From positions 76,614,215 through 76,678,214 of the forward strand of contig OY757912.1 of NCBI GenBank assembly GCA_963585895.1: a stretch of 64,000 nucleotides of DNA, read 5' to 3'. Positions 53,685-64,000 of this stretch are shown here, one piece after another. The DNA is from Sepioteuthis lessoniana (taxonomy: Eukaryota; Mollusca; Cephalopoda; Myopsida; Loliginidae). The translations under genes and the position numbers were made by a program. Within the stretch, counting starts at the first letter, position 1; the number at the start of each line of letters is the position of its first letter. A model generated the notes under the pieces. The model saw only the letters and a list, made by a program, of their open reading frames with translations, made no database searches and had not been told where the DNA came from.

Positions 53685-54130
53685 CTAATCTAATATCTAC
53701 CAGCATTCACAGTACCAGAAAAAAAAAACGAAAAAACCCCGCCAGGAACAAGAGATAAAAGTACCTCGAATCACCGCCCGGGGGAAAAAGAAAAAATATA
53801 GGTAAAAAAGAAAGAAAAGGCCAACCTCGTCCCCTTGAAAAAAATCAAGATATACGTAGTCAGTTGGTCAAAAGAAAACCAAAAAACCCTCCGCGAATCC
53901 TGCAATACTACAATTACAAAAGTGCTCAACACAAGTGGAGCCAATTATAAAATTAACTTAAATCGCGAGCCGGAAATCTGCTAAAGTTTCACCTTATCGG
54001 ATCATCAGGAAGCCTAACTCCAACTGATGCTAAAGGAGAAAGCGCCGTCTTATATTCACCAAAAACCCACCTAGCTTAGAATTTACATAACAAAAAAAAA
54101 TGAAACAGAATAAAATATTTTTAAAAAAAT
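53683..54130 (+). repeat. Foldback-like inverted repeat, left arm
   Basis: After a (TA)n array (about 53650-53682) the arm runs from 'ctaccagcattcacag' through 'aggccaacctcgtcccc', 'gtcagttggtcaaaag' and 'ctttagcatcagttgg'-type sequence (here reversed) to 'ctagcttagaatttacata'. Every block recurs in reverse complement in 54165-54755. Confidence 0.9.
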
Positions 54131-54368
54131 TATAAAATATATATAAAATATATATATTCATTTTTTATAAATTTCATTTTATTTTTTTTAATAAATTTTA
54201 TTTTATTTTATTTTATTTTTTTTGTTTTTTTTTATGTAAATTCTAAGCTAGGTGGTTTTTTGGTAAATATAAGACGGCGCTTTCTCCTTTAGCATCAGTT
54301 GGAGTTAGGCTTCCTGATGATCCGATAAGGTGAAACTTTAGTAGAAGATTTCCGACTCGCGATTTAAG

Positions 54369-54437
<69 letters not shown>

Positions 54438-54755
54438 CAAAAATTAATTCGTGAGCCGATTAGTCCCGACTCAAAAATTTAGTTTTGTAATTTTGCTCTA
54501 CCTAGTATTGAGCACTCTTTGTAATTGTAGCATCGCAGTATTTTGCGGTGTGTTTTTGTTCTTTTGACCAACTGATTGCGTATCTCTTGATTTTTTTCTA
54601 TTGGTGTGACAAGGTTGGCCTTTTCTTTTTTTTCTCCCGATAACCTTTTTCTTTTTCCCCCTGGCAGTGATTCGAGATATATTGTTATCTCTGAATTCTG
54701 GCGTTTTTTTTTTCTATATCTTTGTCTCCGTAAATGCTGTTAGTTAGTAAGTTAG
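54131..54755 (-). repeat. Foldback-like inverted repeat, A/T centre and right arm
   Basis: An A/T-only centre (54105-54225) separates the arms. The right arm starts 'tatgtaaattctaagctagg' and ends 'gtaaatgctgttagttag' just before another (TA)n run at 54756. A (TA)n-(GT)n array at 54377-54435 has grown inside this arm only. The inner 150 bp of the arms are nearly identical; the outer parts are more diverged. Confidence 0.9.
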
Positions 54756-54973
54756 TATATATATATATGTATAAAGTGTAACAAATAATTTAAAAGGCTG
54801 ATTGTTAAAAGCTGGAATAAAATTTTAAGAGATTGATGAACTTATACTCACTTTTAAACTTTCAAATCGTAATTTGCGTTTCGATATTTGCTCAAAAGAA
54901 TAAAATCTGTAATTTGGTCCTGTGAAGCCGAGGAAAAATTTAGGCCATATTACGCCGTCTACACCCGCAAAAA

Positions 54974-55012
<39 letters not shown>

Positions 55013-55231
55013 CCGAAGTCATGAGAAGCAACATGGTGGGTGTGAAATTAAGCAGATGAATCTAAAGAGTCAATAGTGAGATTCATAATTTGACCTTACA
55101 TGTCAACGCCCGGGATTATGTAGTTTGATTAGGAGACTACTCCTACTCATCTATAAAGGAGGTGTCTATAAATGAGGAGGTAAATATTGCCCAAAAAATT
55201 GTTACCATTAATCTCTGCTGTCAGCGCAACA

Positions 55232-55278
<47 letters not shown>

Positions 55279-55300
55279 ATGAATTTTCTTCAAAATAATC
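54756..55300. repeat. Spacer with (TA)n arrays
   Basis: TA arrays at about 54756-54768, 54978-55010 and 55233-55276; the sequence between them is not recognised. Confidence 0.7.
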
Positions 55301-56555
55301 CAATCGAGGTATTTAATACGCATATTCCAGCGAGTTTTTCATTAATTTAATAACCTATTAAACTCTGAAGAGATACCTAGTCATAATGGTGGATCTTTTA
55401 CTTTCACAAAACTGAGTTTTTTAAAATTAATACTGCGAAAATTATGCAGACTGCAGTTTGAAAAAAGTAATGACATTTGCTCCTCAAGAGATTTATCGAT
55501 TTTTTTAAATATCTGGATTTCTAATCCCAACAACAAAATAATGGTAAGTAATTAATTAATCGATAAACCTAATTAGTAATATCTCATTAGATGATGGTAA
55601 TTATTTTGTAAGGCTTCTAATTCATTAATATCTTTTTGAATTTTGAAAATTTCAAATTTTGTACGATATGTTACATCTTATATCAACATAACGTCTAACA
55701 GATTCTTATTTTATGTTAGACTATTCTGTATATGGAATTAAATTGTACTCCCTATCAAAATGCGTGTCATTCAATAAATAAGGTGATTTTTAAAAAAATT
55801 TAATGAAGGAGCGGGATTAAAAAACATTCTTTTTACTGAATACTTTAACAGAGATGTAAACTCTGCCTTATTTGGAATGAATTTATTGCAAAAATTATTT
55901 AAATCTTGAAAAATATTAGCTCTGAGGCTTTTTCAAATGGCTACAAATCTGAGTTTTTCAGGCCTGAACAGAGGTATTTCATCTAATGTTTGGTGGCCGA
56001 GAATTGCAAACCATGTGAAATTTACAGAAGCATTTTTAATGTCTACGGAAAAAGCAAAATTTTGTCAAAAATATTTACAAAGGAGTCAAACAAGTGTCTG
56101 CCTATACAAACCTGCGTCGAAAAGACAAACCATAGAGAAGAACCTCACTGACTTACCAGTAAAAAAAAATTCCGGGCACAGTGCTGAATAGAGAAAATCG
56201 GGTTGACATTGTCTGAGACATGAAAAGAGCCTTCATTATCGATTTTCTTGAAAAATGTGGAATTCTAAACTATGCTTCCTCTCATCTGAATAGACAATAT
56301 CCGCCTCATTTATTAAATGACCCTCGTATTATTACGTTAAATCTTATGTCTCATGTCAACTCTGCCTATTCTATTTTTGATCCGTTCAAGTCTTCGTACG
56401 AGTCGTATGACTTTTGGATGGAATGAATTTCGGAAAGCACCGTATTTTTCCCAAGTATTTTCGACCCAAATGGTAGCCATCTTCGAGGAAGTGAATTAGG
56501 AAATGACAAAAACAATGACGGGTCATATTCACATATACTTGGGATAATCGGATTA
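55301..56555. other. Unrecognised sequence with two short frames
   Basis: Frames of 84 and 68 codons at 55937-56191 and 56220-56426 have no recognisable domain. AT-rich composition and the lack of neighbouring gene signals make coding unlikely. Confidence 0.4.
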
Positions 56556-56559
56556 TTGA

Positions 56560-56835
56560 CTTCATCTTTATTGTTTAGGCCAATATGTCCTTCAGCCTTC
56601 TTCAGGTGTTTCAGTTCGAACACGGGAAACCACACAGAACCCCGAACTGAACGGTTTAATTGAGACAGTTACAATTCTGTTAACTATGACCGGGTGCAAG
56701 TATTAAGTTATAATAAGAATTCTCTGTTAATCAAATCTGTATTTGGGATTGAACCTTCAACCTCGAATTGATTTCACTTTCCATCCAAACGCTTCATCCA
56801 CAACGTTATTTGTCATTTCCGGACGATTCAGAGTG
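56560..56835 (-). repeat. SINE F, copy 3, diverged
   Basis: On the minus strand 'acgttgtggatgaagcg' (A-box-like) and 'gttgaaggttcaatccc' (B box) form a tRNA-like head similar to the copy at 36275. The body extends left to about 56560. Confidence 0.55.
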
Positions 56836-56839
56836 AATT

Positions 56840-58000
56840 TTTTTGACTTATATATAAACCTGAAGTCCCGATAAATCCATAAGATTCTCCTCTCAACTAT
56901 CATACTAGATGTTCTTTAACTAAAGCGAACATCGCAATCCCGTTTTTATCGAGATTTTTCATTAATAGTTCTATACTGGGTCAACTGTTGGGCTACAGGG
57001 ACTTGCTGAGTCAATATTCCGAATATCATTTGTAATAACTTATATAAATAGATGCAGGAGGAACAAGTGGTAGGGGAATTTGCGGAAAAAAATAATTTTG
57101 CAAGAAATTAAAGGAAGAATCGGTGGAAAAGTTGGCATTTTAGGGGCCTTCTTAAACTTATTCCATCCCTAAAGTCAAACGATACATACGAAGACTTGAA
57201 CAGATCAAGGATAGTATCGGCAGACTAGGAAGGTCGGTCCGATATAATCAAACATGTTTAAAGAAGTAAATTCTAGCAAGACATTCACAGTCAATAGATA
57301 TGTATATCAAATATGGTAACTGTATAGAAAATGTGTCATAACTTATTAAAAATAATGAGTTAAAAGAGTTAACAAGCCTATGAATTGGTAAAGAAGTTAT
57401 AGGTGAAAGACGAATAAGGTAATTATAGGTAATTGTTTTTAGATAGAGTATTATGAATTAAAAGAAAAAACTGCAGTTGCACCTCTTGAAACTTGAGTCT
57501 GCCTATAAATGAAGAGAGGTAATATTTGATTTAAGCTAGATGACCAGTTCTCGCAGACAAAGAAGCTTTTACGAAGGAAAGGACGGGAAAAGATTTTTGA
57601 AGGCTGTTTGATCAGGAAAAAATGCTAAGATTTTAAGATAACTTCAAGTGGCAGAAAATTTTTAGAAGAAAGAAGAATTTGGTATTTATGGTTTGTTTAT
57701 TTTGGCGGGGGATTTTTGTTCCTTTTTTTTTTCACGACGGCAAAGAATATTTCTCTGGTGCTTAATTGTTATTTGTTTTTTGTTGTTTCTTTCGCGTGCA
57801 TTTAAAAAATATTAGTCGTCTGCCTTTAAAATTGAAATTTAAGCAATTATTATTATTTTCCTGGAACATTAACTGATTTGTGTTGTTGATGCCTATATTC
57901 TTAAGCTTTCTTGAGTCGAAAAAATCATTTAATAAAACAATTATTTCTACTTATATTATCTTCTCAATTTATCTAAGCTTTAATACTTGTTGTAAATTGA
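56840..58000. other. Unrecognised AT-rich sequence
   Basis: More than 1 kb with no element, gene or long simple repeat that I can identify. It is the least repeat-like part of the window. Confidence 0.4.
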
Positions 58001-58009
58001 ATTATTAAA

Positions 58010-58285
58010 GTTATCGACCTTAGACGAGGGTGACTCGATGGCCCACCTGGCCATTAGGCCAAGGAGTAGAGTGTTCGCCAATGGAGACCGGGGTTATCCC
58101 AAGTCGAGTCATACCAAAGACTAAAAAATAGTACTTGATACCGCCTTGCTTAACACTTAACATAAGGATCAAGGGTAAAGTGGAGCAATAAAAAGAAAGG
58201 AGTAGATCCCTCCCCTACACCTCGATATCGTAGCAATTGAAAAGGGAGCCTTCGGGTCACCCTCGACTAAGGTCGACTAAGGAAA
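58010..58285 (+). repeat. SINE C, copy 5, with a reverse SINE C end in front
   Basis: A 27-bp reverse SINE C end ('gaccttagacgagggtga') at about 58012-58037 is followed directly by a forward copy (58038-58285). The head 'aaggagtagagtgttcgcc' has a small deletion before the B box 'ggggttatccc'. The copy ends 'tcaccctcgactaaggtcg'. Confidence 0.8.
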
Positions 58286-58294
58286 TTAAATGCT

Positions 58295-58392
58295 TTCAAT
58301 GACCTATATTAAATTGAATTACTAATGCGAAATAGCAATACCATTTAACCATAGTATGTTCGAAACGTTACCTACTAACTATTCATTTTCAA

Positions 58393-58449
<57 letters not shown>

Positions 58450-58510
58450 TTTGTCATTAAATTACCTACAAGGGCTTGTTTATATGCCATAAACCTAACC
58501 AGATGACCGC
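58295..58510 (+). repeat. Family A 3' part with a long (TA)n
   Basis: Same subfamily as 49105-49370: 'gttcgaaacgttacctac', (TA)n at about 58397-58447, then the tail 'tatgccataaacctaacc'. Confidence 0.85.
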
Positions 58511-58551
58511 ACGCACACATATACATATATTTGTGTGTTTACATATATATA

Positions 58552-58800
58552 AAAGTTAGCGACCATAGTCGAGGGTGACCCGAAGGCTCCCTTTTCGATA
58601 GCTACTACACCAAGGTGTAGGGGAGGGCGCTACTCCATTCCCAGGATTGCTCCACTTTACCCTTGAACCGTACCTTATAATGCTGAGTGTTAAGCAAGGT
58701 GGTATCAAGTACCATTTTTAAAGTCTTTGGTATGACTCGACCTGGGATTGAACCCAGGTCTCCCGGGCCATTGGCGAACACTCTAACCGCTGGGCCAATG
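58552..58800 (-). repeat. SINE C, copy 6
   Basis: Well preserved reverse copy from 'gcgaccatagtcgaggg' to the head 'cactctaaccgctgggcc', with reverse B box 'gggattgaaccca'. It forms an inverted pair with the copy at 58038. Confidence 0.9.
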
Positions 58801-58804
58801 TCCC

Positions 58805-59035
58805 GCACTGACCGACTGTTTTATTGAATAAAAACTTATTAGCGTGGCTAGACACGAAAGATGCTTCAAGCTGGAATCAAAACCTGGCTAACTTTACGTT
58901 TTCCTGATAACGTAACCCCACAGCCATCAAAATATCTTTCATGTTTATTACACATTTTCTTGGATATTCTTTTCATCATTCGAAGTTCAAGCAAAGAAAA
59001 CATTGTAACGAAGCTGATGTCTACCGAGTTATCAA
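58805..59035. other. Unrecognised sequence
   Basis: No feature supported. Confidence 0.4.
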
Positions 59036-59039
59036 TCAT

Positions 59040-59305
59040 GATCACATTATCCCAAAATCATCCTATTTATTCCATAGCTTGATTCCCCATCTGTGTGCCG
59101 CATGTCTTATTCATCTTCATTGGATGGTTTTAGAGATGGAATGTAGGTAGCTGTACATATGATATTTACTGGGGTATCGCTTCCAGTATTTGTTCAATGT
59201 AGCTCGGATCATACTGTTTCAGATCCCGTCAAGCTTTTTCTCTCTACGCTTTGTCAGCGTCCATATGTTACATCTTTTCAGTAATATTGGCAGACAACCA
59301 TAATT
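59040..59305 (-). mobile_element. ATGATG-type LINE fragment, old
   Basis: The minus strand reads 'TKRREKKLDGI' and 'MIRATLNKYWK', aligned with 'KKLDGNYTRMLRAIL' of better copies, and then a worn 'TIQ.R.IRHAAHRW' block. Heavy divergence suggests a related older subfamily. Confidence 0.6.
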
Positions 59306-59584
59306 TTGATGAAATCATGTTATATTTTATACCAAACTCCCATCTCTAAATTTTAAAATCTCTCGATCAGTTGTAAAAATAAAATGATACTTACCTGATG
59401 ATCAAGGACTTGTGAGAGGTAATTTTATGAGGTTTAGGTTTTTAAGAAAATCATTACATATTAGCCCAAAAAGTGATTTTTGGTTTCAGCTCTAAATTAT
59501 TTACAAACGTTAATACGATTGATTAGGATTTTAAAATAAAGTTTTGAGTTTTTAAATTAATAGAATCAGTTTTAAAGAAATTAA

Positions 59585-59650
<66 letters not shown>
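59585..59650. repeat. (TA)n microsatellite
   Basis: Nearly uninterrupted TA array with one CA step, running into the perfect palindrome. Confidence 0.95.
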
Positions 59651-59656
<6 letters not shown>

Positions 59657-59750
59657 GTATATTGAACTGATCTTGAATCTCTCTCTCAGTATATATATAT
59701 ATATATATATACTGAGAGAGAGATTCAAGATCAGTTCAATATACATTTAT
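59651..59750. repeat. Perfect 100-bp palindrome with a TA core
   Basis: The 50 bases at 59651-59700 ('ataaatgtatattgaactga', then 'tcttgaatctctctctcagt', then ten bases of AT) are exactly the reverse complement of 59701-59750. There is no spacer. With the TA flanks the symmetry extends to about 59642-59759. A diverged third copy of one arm lies at about 59826-59860 ('ggatacaagttatgttcaat'). Confidence 0.98.
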
Positions 59751-59785
59751 ATATATATACGAAACATAAAATGTAGCAATTTCTT

Positions 59786-59827
<42 letters not shown>

Positions 59828-59856
59828 CGATTAGAGAGATGGATACAAGTTATGTT

Positions 59857-59909
<53 letters not shown>

Positions 59910-60120
59910 ATCTCTCTTTCAACACACGCATATACATATATGTATGTATATGTGTGTGTGTGTAACTGCGTGTGTGTGTTTGATTGTGTGTGTTTATTAT
60001 GTATGTATATGCATATATGTGCGTGCTCTCTCTCTCTATATATATATATAAATAAACCGGTAAGCCAAAATCTAAACAAGAGAAAGCTGCAAAATAATGC
60101 CTTATAATTCCCGAACTGAC
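59751..60120. repeat. CT, TA and TG microsatellite block
   Basis: Several (CT)n and (TA)n runs, the diverged palindrome arm, and TG-rich sequence at about 59940-60000. Confidence 0.85.
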
Positions 60121-60123
60121 GTA

Positions 60124-60262
60124 TGTCGACTGCTGGCTGAGTGGTATGATTCAAAATCTAACGTATATTTGGGCGGATTTCAACCCCAGCGTGAAGCGTC
60201 CAGCGTGTCTAGCTACTCTGATGAGTTATGATACAACGAAACAATGGATGTGTGGATGACGA
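60124..60262 (+). repeat. SINE G, copy 2
   Basis: 'tgctggctgagtggtatga' is the A box and 'gcggatttcaaccccag' the B-box region. The body 'gcgtgtctagctactctg' and 'gatacaacgaaacaatgg' matches 30855-30995. It also runs into (TA)n. Confidence 0.7.
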
Positions 60263-60528
60263 TATATATATATATATGTGTATGTGTGTGTGTGTGGTGT
60301 GTGTGTGTGTGTGTGTGTGCATTTCCTGATAACACATAATACTTATACATATATGTAAGCATGTCCGTTGTGTAAAATGAATGTTGATATAGAAATATAT
60401 TATATGCTTACTGAAAAAGTATTCTATACGTGCAAGATGAAAAATTAAATATTCATTGCTCCGTTGCAAAACATACAAATATATATCACATGAACAAAAT
60501 CAGTCACGTACACGCATACTCTGATAAA

Positions 60529-60591
<63 letters not shown>

Positions 60592-60666
60592 GTTTGTAGG
60601 TGCTTTTGAATATTAGTAAAAATAGATATATTTTCATCACTTGTTTTTCACTAGAATATTAATAAC

Positions 60667-60721
<55 letters not shown>

Positions 60722-60770
60722 ATCTTTATTGATTTTCATGTACATGTTCATAAGAGTTCATAACAAGGCA

Positions 60771-60859
<89 letters not shown>

Positions 60860-61085
60860 CTATGCTTGTATATATATATATATATTCATATACATATATA
60901 CATGTATAGCTAGAATATACTTATATATATCTTTACATATATATATTTGTTTGTATGCATATATAAATATACATACACATGCACAAGCATATATATATAT
61001 ATATATATATATATGTATCTATATATGCGTACGTATAAACATGTATATGAAAATAAATAAACAATGGAAATATATTTGTAAGTAG
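60263..61085. repeat. Dense (TA)n and (TG)n region
   Basis: TA arrays at about 60264-60278, 60531-60588, 60671-60720, 60774-60857 and 60990-61013, and (TG)n at about 60280-60320. The 60774-60857 array is the longest in the window. The sequence between them is also TA-biased. Confidence 0.95.
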
Positions 61086-61089
61086 GCTC

Positions 61090-61375
61090 AGAGCATTTGT
61101 AATTGAATGTGTGTATCTAGGTGTTTTTGTATGTGCAACTGCGTTTCCTGATCGATGATTGCAAAGTATTTTTCCCGCCAGTCATTACATATTTATGAGT
61201 TTATTCTTATCTCGTGAATGGGAGCCAAAAAGAATCAAAATTCTTTTAGTTTAAGATTCGATCTACACACTACAATTTATCATTTATCTTCGAATAATAT
61301 ACCCGCGGCTGCATAAGCAAAACACTACTTACGAACTGCTTTTTCAACTTTCTATAATCATTATTGTTTTATTAT
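61090..61375. other. Unrecognised AT-rich sequence
   Basis: No feature supported. Confidence 0.4.
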
Positions 61376-61379
61376 CATT

Positions 61380-61450
61380 TACTCTTTTTTTTAACGCCAT
61401 CTTTAGCTGATGGTTTCTTTTTAGAGTTTGAGTTACAGCAAGTCCCCTCA
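61380..61450 (-). mobile_element. Dong-like LINE 3' terminal scrap
   Basis: 'gccatctttagctgatggtt' and 'cagcaagtcccctcaag' are the last ~70 bp of the LINE's 3' region. Confidence 0.6.
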
Positions 61451-61489
61451 AGTTTAGTGTTTTATCATTATTATCATTATAAAACGTTT

Positions 61490-61901
61490 TCCGAGTTTTT
61501 CACGCCAGTATTACCTGACGGTCTTTCATTGGAGTCTATTTAGACAGTACGTCGTGTCAGGTCTTCAAGATTCTTTCTCAGTATTCTAATAGATTTTGAC
61601 GATACTGTTGTCAGGTTGGTCTCGATGAGTCTTCCGATTTATAACTCTTCCTGCGCGCTTTCCTAGTTTTGGGGAAATTAGAAATAATATCTTTATTTCT
61701 TTCATATTTCACTGCATTTGTAGTTCTTAAGTAAAATCCAAGTGCTTGTTTTTCCTGTCGTTTTCTTTTATTTTCACATAGTGGTCCGCCGGAACAAGGT
61801 CCTATATTAGCCACGTTCTCTTCTTTTTTGTTAATCATCACGCACTCTGAGTATTTTGCCAGGACTAACTAATCTACTTGCATCTCAAAATTCTACAGGA
61901 T

Positions 61902-61975
<74 letters not shown>

Positions 61976-62430
61976 GTTTTTCTCCAGGGTTGATTCTGGT
62001 TTGTGCATATACCATTCGGTAGATTGGTCAAACTCCATTTTCTTGCACAATTCTCAGCGGTTCACTTTTCCCACACAGTCATGTCTACTCTTACACTCCT
62101 TATAAGCTAGTTTACTACATTCGCTTATTATATGAATAACCGTTTCATCTCTTTCAGCACATAACTTCTATTTACTATTCTGTTACATACTATCAATTTT
62201 CAATATAGGATAACTGGTCCTTATGCCACTGTTTTATGTTAATTCATTTTTTTCATGTAGTCCTCAAGTCCTTGTATTGATGCATTCATGCAATTCTTAA
62301 TGCTGACGGATCCTTTTATTCTTTCTTTTGAAGACACATAAAGTCTGTTTGTGTTATCTACCGGGTTTAAAACCTTCTGCTTTATCATCAAATCTCTTGT
62401 TCTTTGATCGATTTGTCTGAATTCCTACCT
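61490..62430 (-). mobile_element. Dong-like LINE C-terminal half with an internal TA array
   Basis: From the 3' end ('gagtttttcacgccag') the minus strand covers the tail domain and the nuclease region. It continues through the CCHC region ('catttcatctctttcagcac' side) to upstream sequence near 62430. A 72-bp (TA)n array at 61902-61973 sits inside the stretch that corresponds to 'caaaatcccagagaatttt' in other copies. The frame is destroyed. Confidence 0.8.
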
Positions 62431-62619
62431 TGTCAAATTTAGTTGTTAGTAAAATTTAGTAATTAGTAAAATTTTAGTAATTTGTATAATCAAACAAAAA
62501 TCAAACAAGTACGAATTTTTGGCCAAAACAAAATAGGAATAGTATGTTACAAGCTAATAAAAATATCCACGAAATTTCAGGATATATATTTTTTCTTAAT
62601 CCTACTCCCTTTTTTACTT

Positions 62620-62945
62620 CCAAGTTTTTCCCATCAGCTTACGTTGGTCGTCAATCACTGGAACCTGAGTGATAACAAGTGTCCTCAAGTCTCAAGGAAG
62701 TTTTTTCTATTTTCTATTCAATATTGCTGTCATCGGGAGGGTTTCGATTCTAATACTGATTTCCATTTCCTCCTGTCTCTTCTCCAAATATGTTGCTACG
62801 GTTCCAAGTGTACCAACTACCACTGATAACACCGACACTGTCATGTTCCATAGCTTTTTTAGTTTTCTTGTAAGGTCCCAGAATATTTCAATCATTTCGT
62901 TTTCTTTCATTTTCACGCTTTAGTCCACTAGAACAGTATGTTGTT
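62620..62945 (-). mobile_element. Dong-like LINE 3' fragment
   Basis: The minus strand begins at 'tttcccatcagcttacg'. It includes 'RKLKKLWNMTVSVLSVVVG' and 'EISIRIETLPMTAIL' and is truncated where 'ttgttgttgttattatt' begins. Confidence 0.85.
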
Positions 62946-63330
62946 GTTGTTATTATTATTATATACTCTTTTAGAGTTTTTCACATCAGCGTTAACTGAT
63001 GGTTTTATTCTGGAGTTTGAGTGACAGCAAGTCTCCTCAAGTCTCCAGGACTCGTCTCAGGATTCTGGCCGTTCTTAGCAATGCTGTCATTTGGATAGTC
63101 TCTACCCGTCCGCCAATTTCCAAGTCTTCCAGGCCTTTTAATAATCCTTTAGTTATTGTGCCTAACGCACCAATCACAATTGGCACCATCGTTACTTTCA
63201 TGTTCCACAGCTTTTTCAATTCTCTAGCAAGGTCGAGGTACTTATCTTTCTTTTCACTTTCCTTCAGAATTATTCTGTGGTCCGCCGGGACAGCAAAGTA
63301 GACAAGTTTCCAAATTCTCTTTTTTTTTTT
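62946..63330 (-). mobile_element. Dong-like LINE 3' fragment, best preserved tail
   Basis: An ATT run at about 62950-62965 leads into the 3' end 'agagtttttcacatcagcg'. A 60-codon minus frame reads 'KKLWNMKVTMVPIVIGALGT', 'LKGLEDLEIGGRVETIQ' and 'TARILRRVLET', the clean version of the LINE's C-terminus. It is truncated near a T run at 63330. Confidence 0.9.
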
Positions 63331-63339
63331 TTTTTTTGA

Positions 63340-64000
63340 TGATATTATTATTTACGACTTTGAGAATTTTTCACAACAGCTAACGCTGGTGGTTTTCCAC
63401 CGGAGTTAAGCGACAGCAAGTCTCTTTAAGTCTCCAGGACTCTTCTCAATATTCTGGCTGACATTAACCACAATTGATCTCACTGTCACCTTTATGTTTC
63501 ATAGATATTTTATGTCCCCTAGCAAGGTCTTGATACTTTTCGCTTTTTTTTAATTTTCACTTTTTGGTCTACCGGGATGGCAAAGTCCACTATTCAGCAG
63601 CATTTCTTTCTTTTCTTTATTTTAGTTGACTATCACTAGATCTGGTCGTCTGGTCGAGAATAGATGATCTGTTTGTATCGCAAAATCCCCGAGAACTTTG
63701 TGCGTTTGATGGATCCTGTGTTGTGCATATTATATTTGAAAGTATGGCGAAATTTAAACCTCTAGAACAACTTCCAGTCGATCATCTTCACCTCCCAGTC
63801 GTATTTAGTTTTATACTTTCTTTACTGTCTTTGCTTAATATGTGATTGATCGTTTCGTCTCTGTTACCACGTAATCTATATCTACTATTTTGTTGAGTCT
63901 TATCTATTCTTACTTTGACATAGTCTTTACGGCGTTGGTTTAAGCTGTTATCAAAAGAGATTCAGTTAATCTAAACAGTACAAACATTTAAATTAGAATC
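63340..64000 (-). mobile_element. Dong-like LINE C-terminal part, continues beyond the window
   Basis: ATT repeats at about 63345-63353 precede the 3' end 'gagaatttttcacaacagc'. The reverse reading covers the nuclease ('ctatcactagatctggtcg') and the CCHC knuckle ('gattgatcgtttcgtctctg'), continuing to 'gagattcagtt' near the window edge. The upstream part lies outside the window. Confidence 0.85.

Noticed and set aside
55937..56426. Two consecutive frames (84 and 68 codons) as a possible small gene
   Set aside because: No domain, no splice or regulatory signs that I can support, and different frames. Left as unrecognised sequence.
60729..61085. 118-codon Ile-Tyr frame, and similar frames at 49340, 51231, 59552 and 61878
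   Set aside because: They translate (TA)n arrays and are not genes.
1..64000. CRISPR arrays, bacterial operons or phage features
   Set aside because: The regular repeats are microsatellites or satellite units without unique spacers, and the sequence is clearly eukaryotic.

Overview
Organism and overall character. The window is AT-rich eukaryotic DNA with no host gene that I can recognise: no intact long ORF, no operon, and no ribosomal or transfer RNA gene that looks functional. Nearly everything that can be named is a decayed mobile element or a simple repeat. The mix suggests a coleoid cephalopod, most likely an octopod: several tRNA-derived SINE families, a LINE ending in ATG/GAT repeats, a LINE with a restriction-like endonuclease sitting in TAA repeats, mariner and Penelope-like relics, and many long (TA)n, (CA)n and GATA arrays. 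This assignment comes from family recognition only; no database search was possible.

Repeat families (working names are mine). Family A is a dispersed repeat of about 500-650 bp. It has a conserved head, an AT-rich body of diverged units of roughly 55-60 bp, and a 3' tail able to form a two-stage hairpin (TGGCAT..AACC..GGTT..ATGCCA). SINE D has a tRNA-like head and the same tail. SINEs B, C, E, F and G have tRNA-like heads with other bodies. 'Dong-like' marks a LINE with a C-terminal CCHC plus PD-(D/E)xK-type endonuclease, whose ends abut (TAA)n. 'ATGATG-LINE' marks a second LINE with a YADD reverse transcriptase and a GAT/ATG 3' tail.

Layout. 0.9-2.3 kb: family A, two head-to-tail copies. 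2.9-3.4 kb: composite GATA satellite. 3.7-6.0 kb: five minus-strand Dong-like fragments in a row. 6.0-7.0 kb: ATGATG-LINE with a broken RT ORF. 7-13.7 kb: Dong-like, Penelope-like, SINE and family A pieces. 13.8-15.7 kb: GC-richer LTR-like segments. 16.5-18.7 kb: family A and an internally deleted mariner. 19-26 kb: Dong-like, family A, SINE D and B. 26.3-28 kb: relic of an uncharacterised dispersed protein family, with an exact 89-bp duplication. 28-31 kb: SINE E, LINE 3' end, SINE G. 31.8-36.2 kb: the most complete Dong-like element (minus strand), carrying a SINE B with target duplication and a solo LTR with 4-bp target duplication. 36-44 kb: SINE F, family A and SINE D. 43.6-44.2 kb: a mariner N-terminus split by SINE C. 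44.6-46.7 kb: large inverted repeat. 47-53 kb: family A, a mariner fragment, LINE fragments and SINE D. 53.7-54.8 kb: second large inverted repeat. 55-58 kb: mostly unrecognised sequence. 58-61 kb: inverted SINE C pair, a perfect 100-bp palindrome and dense TA arrays. 61.5-64 kb: four or more stacked Dong-like fragments.

How the parts relate. The elements can be read as layers: Dong-like LINEs insert at (TAA)n, end in (TAA)n and so offer new targets; SINEs and an LTR later land inside them; TA arrays expand inside or beside older copies. The most original signal is the shared 3' hairpin tail of family A and SINE D. Some copies carry paired, structure-preserving changes, which suggests a common recognition signal for one reverse transcriptase whose source LINE is not visible here.
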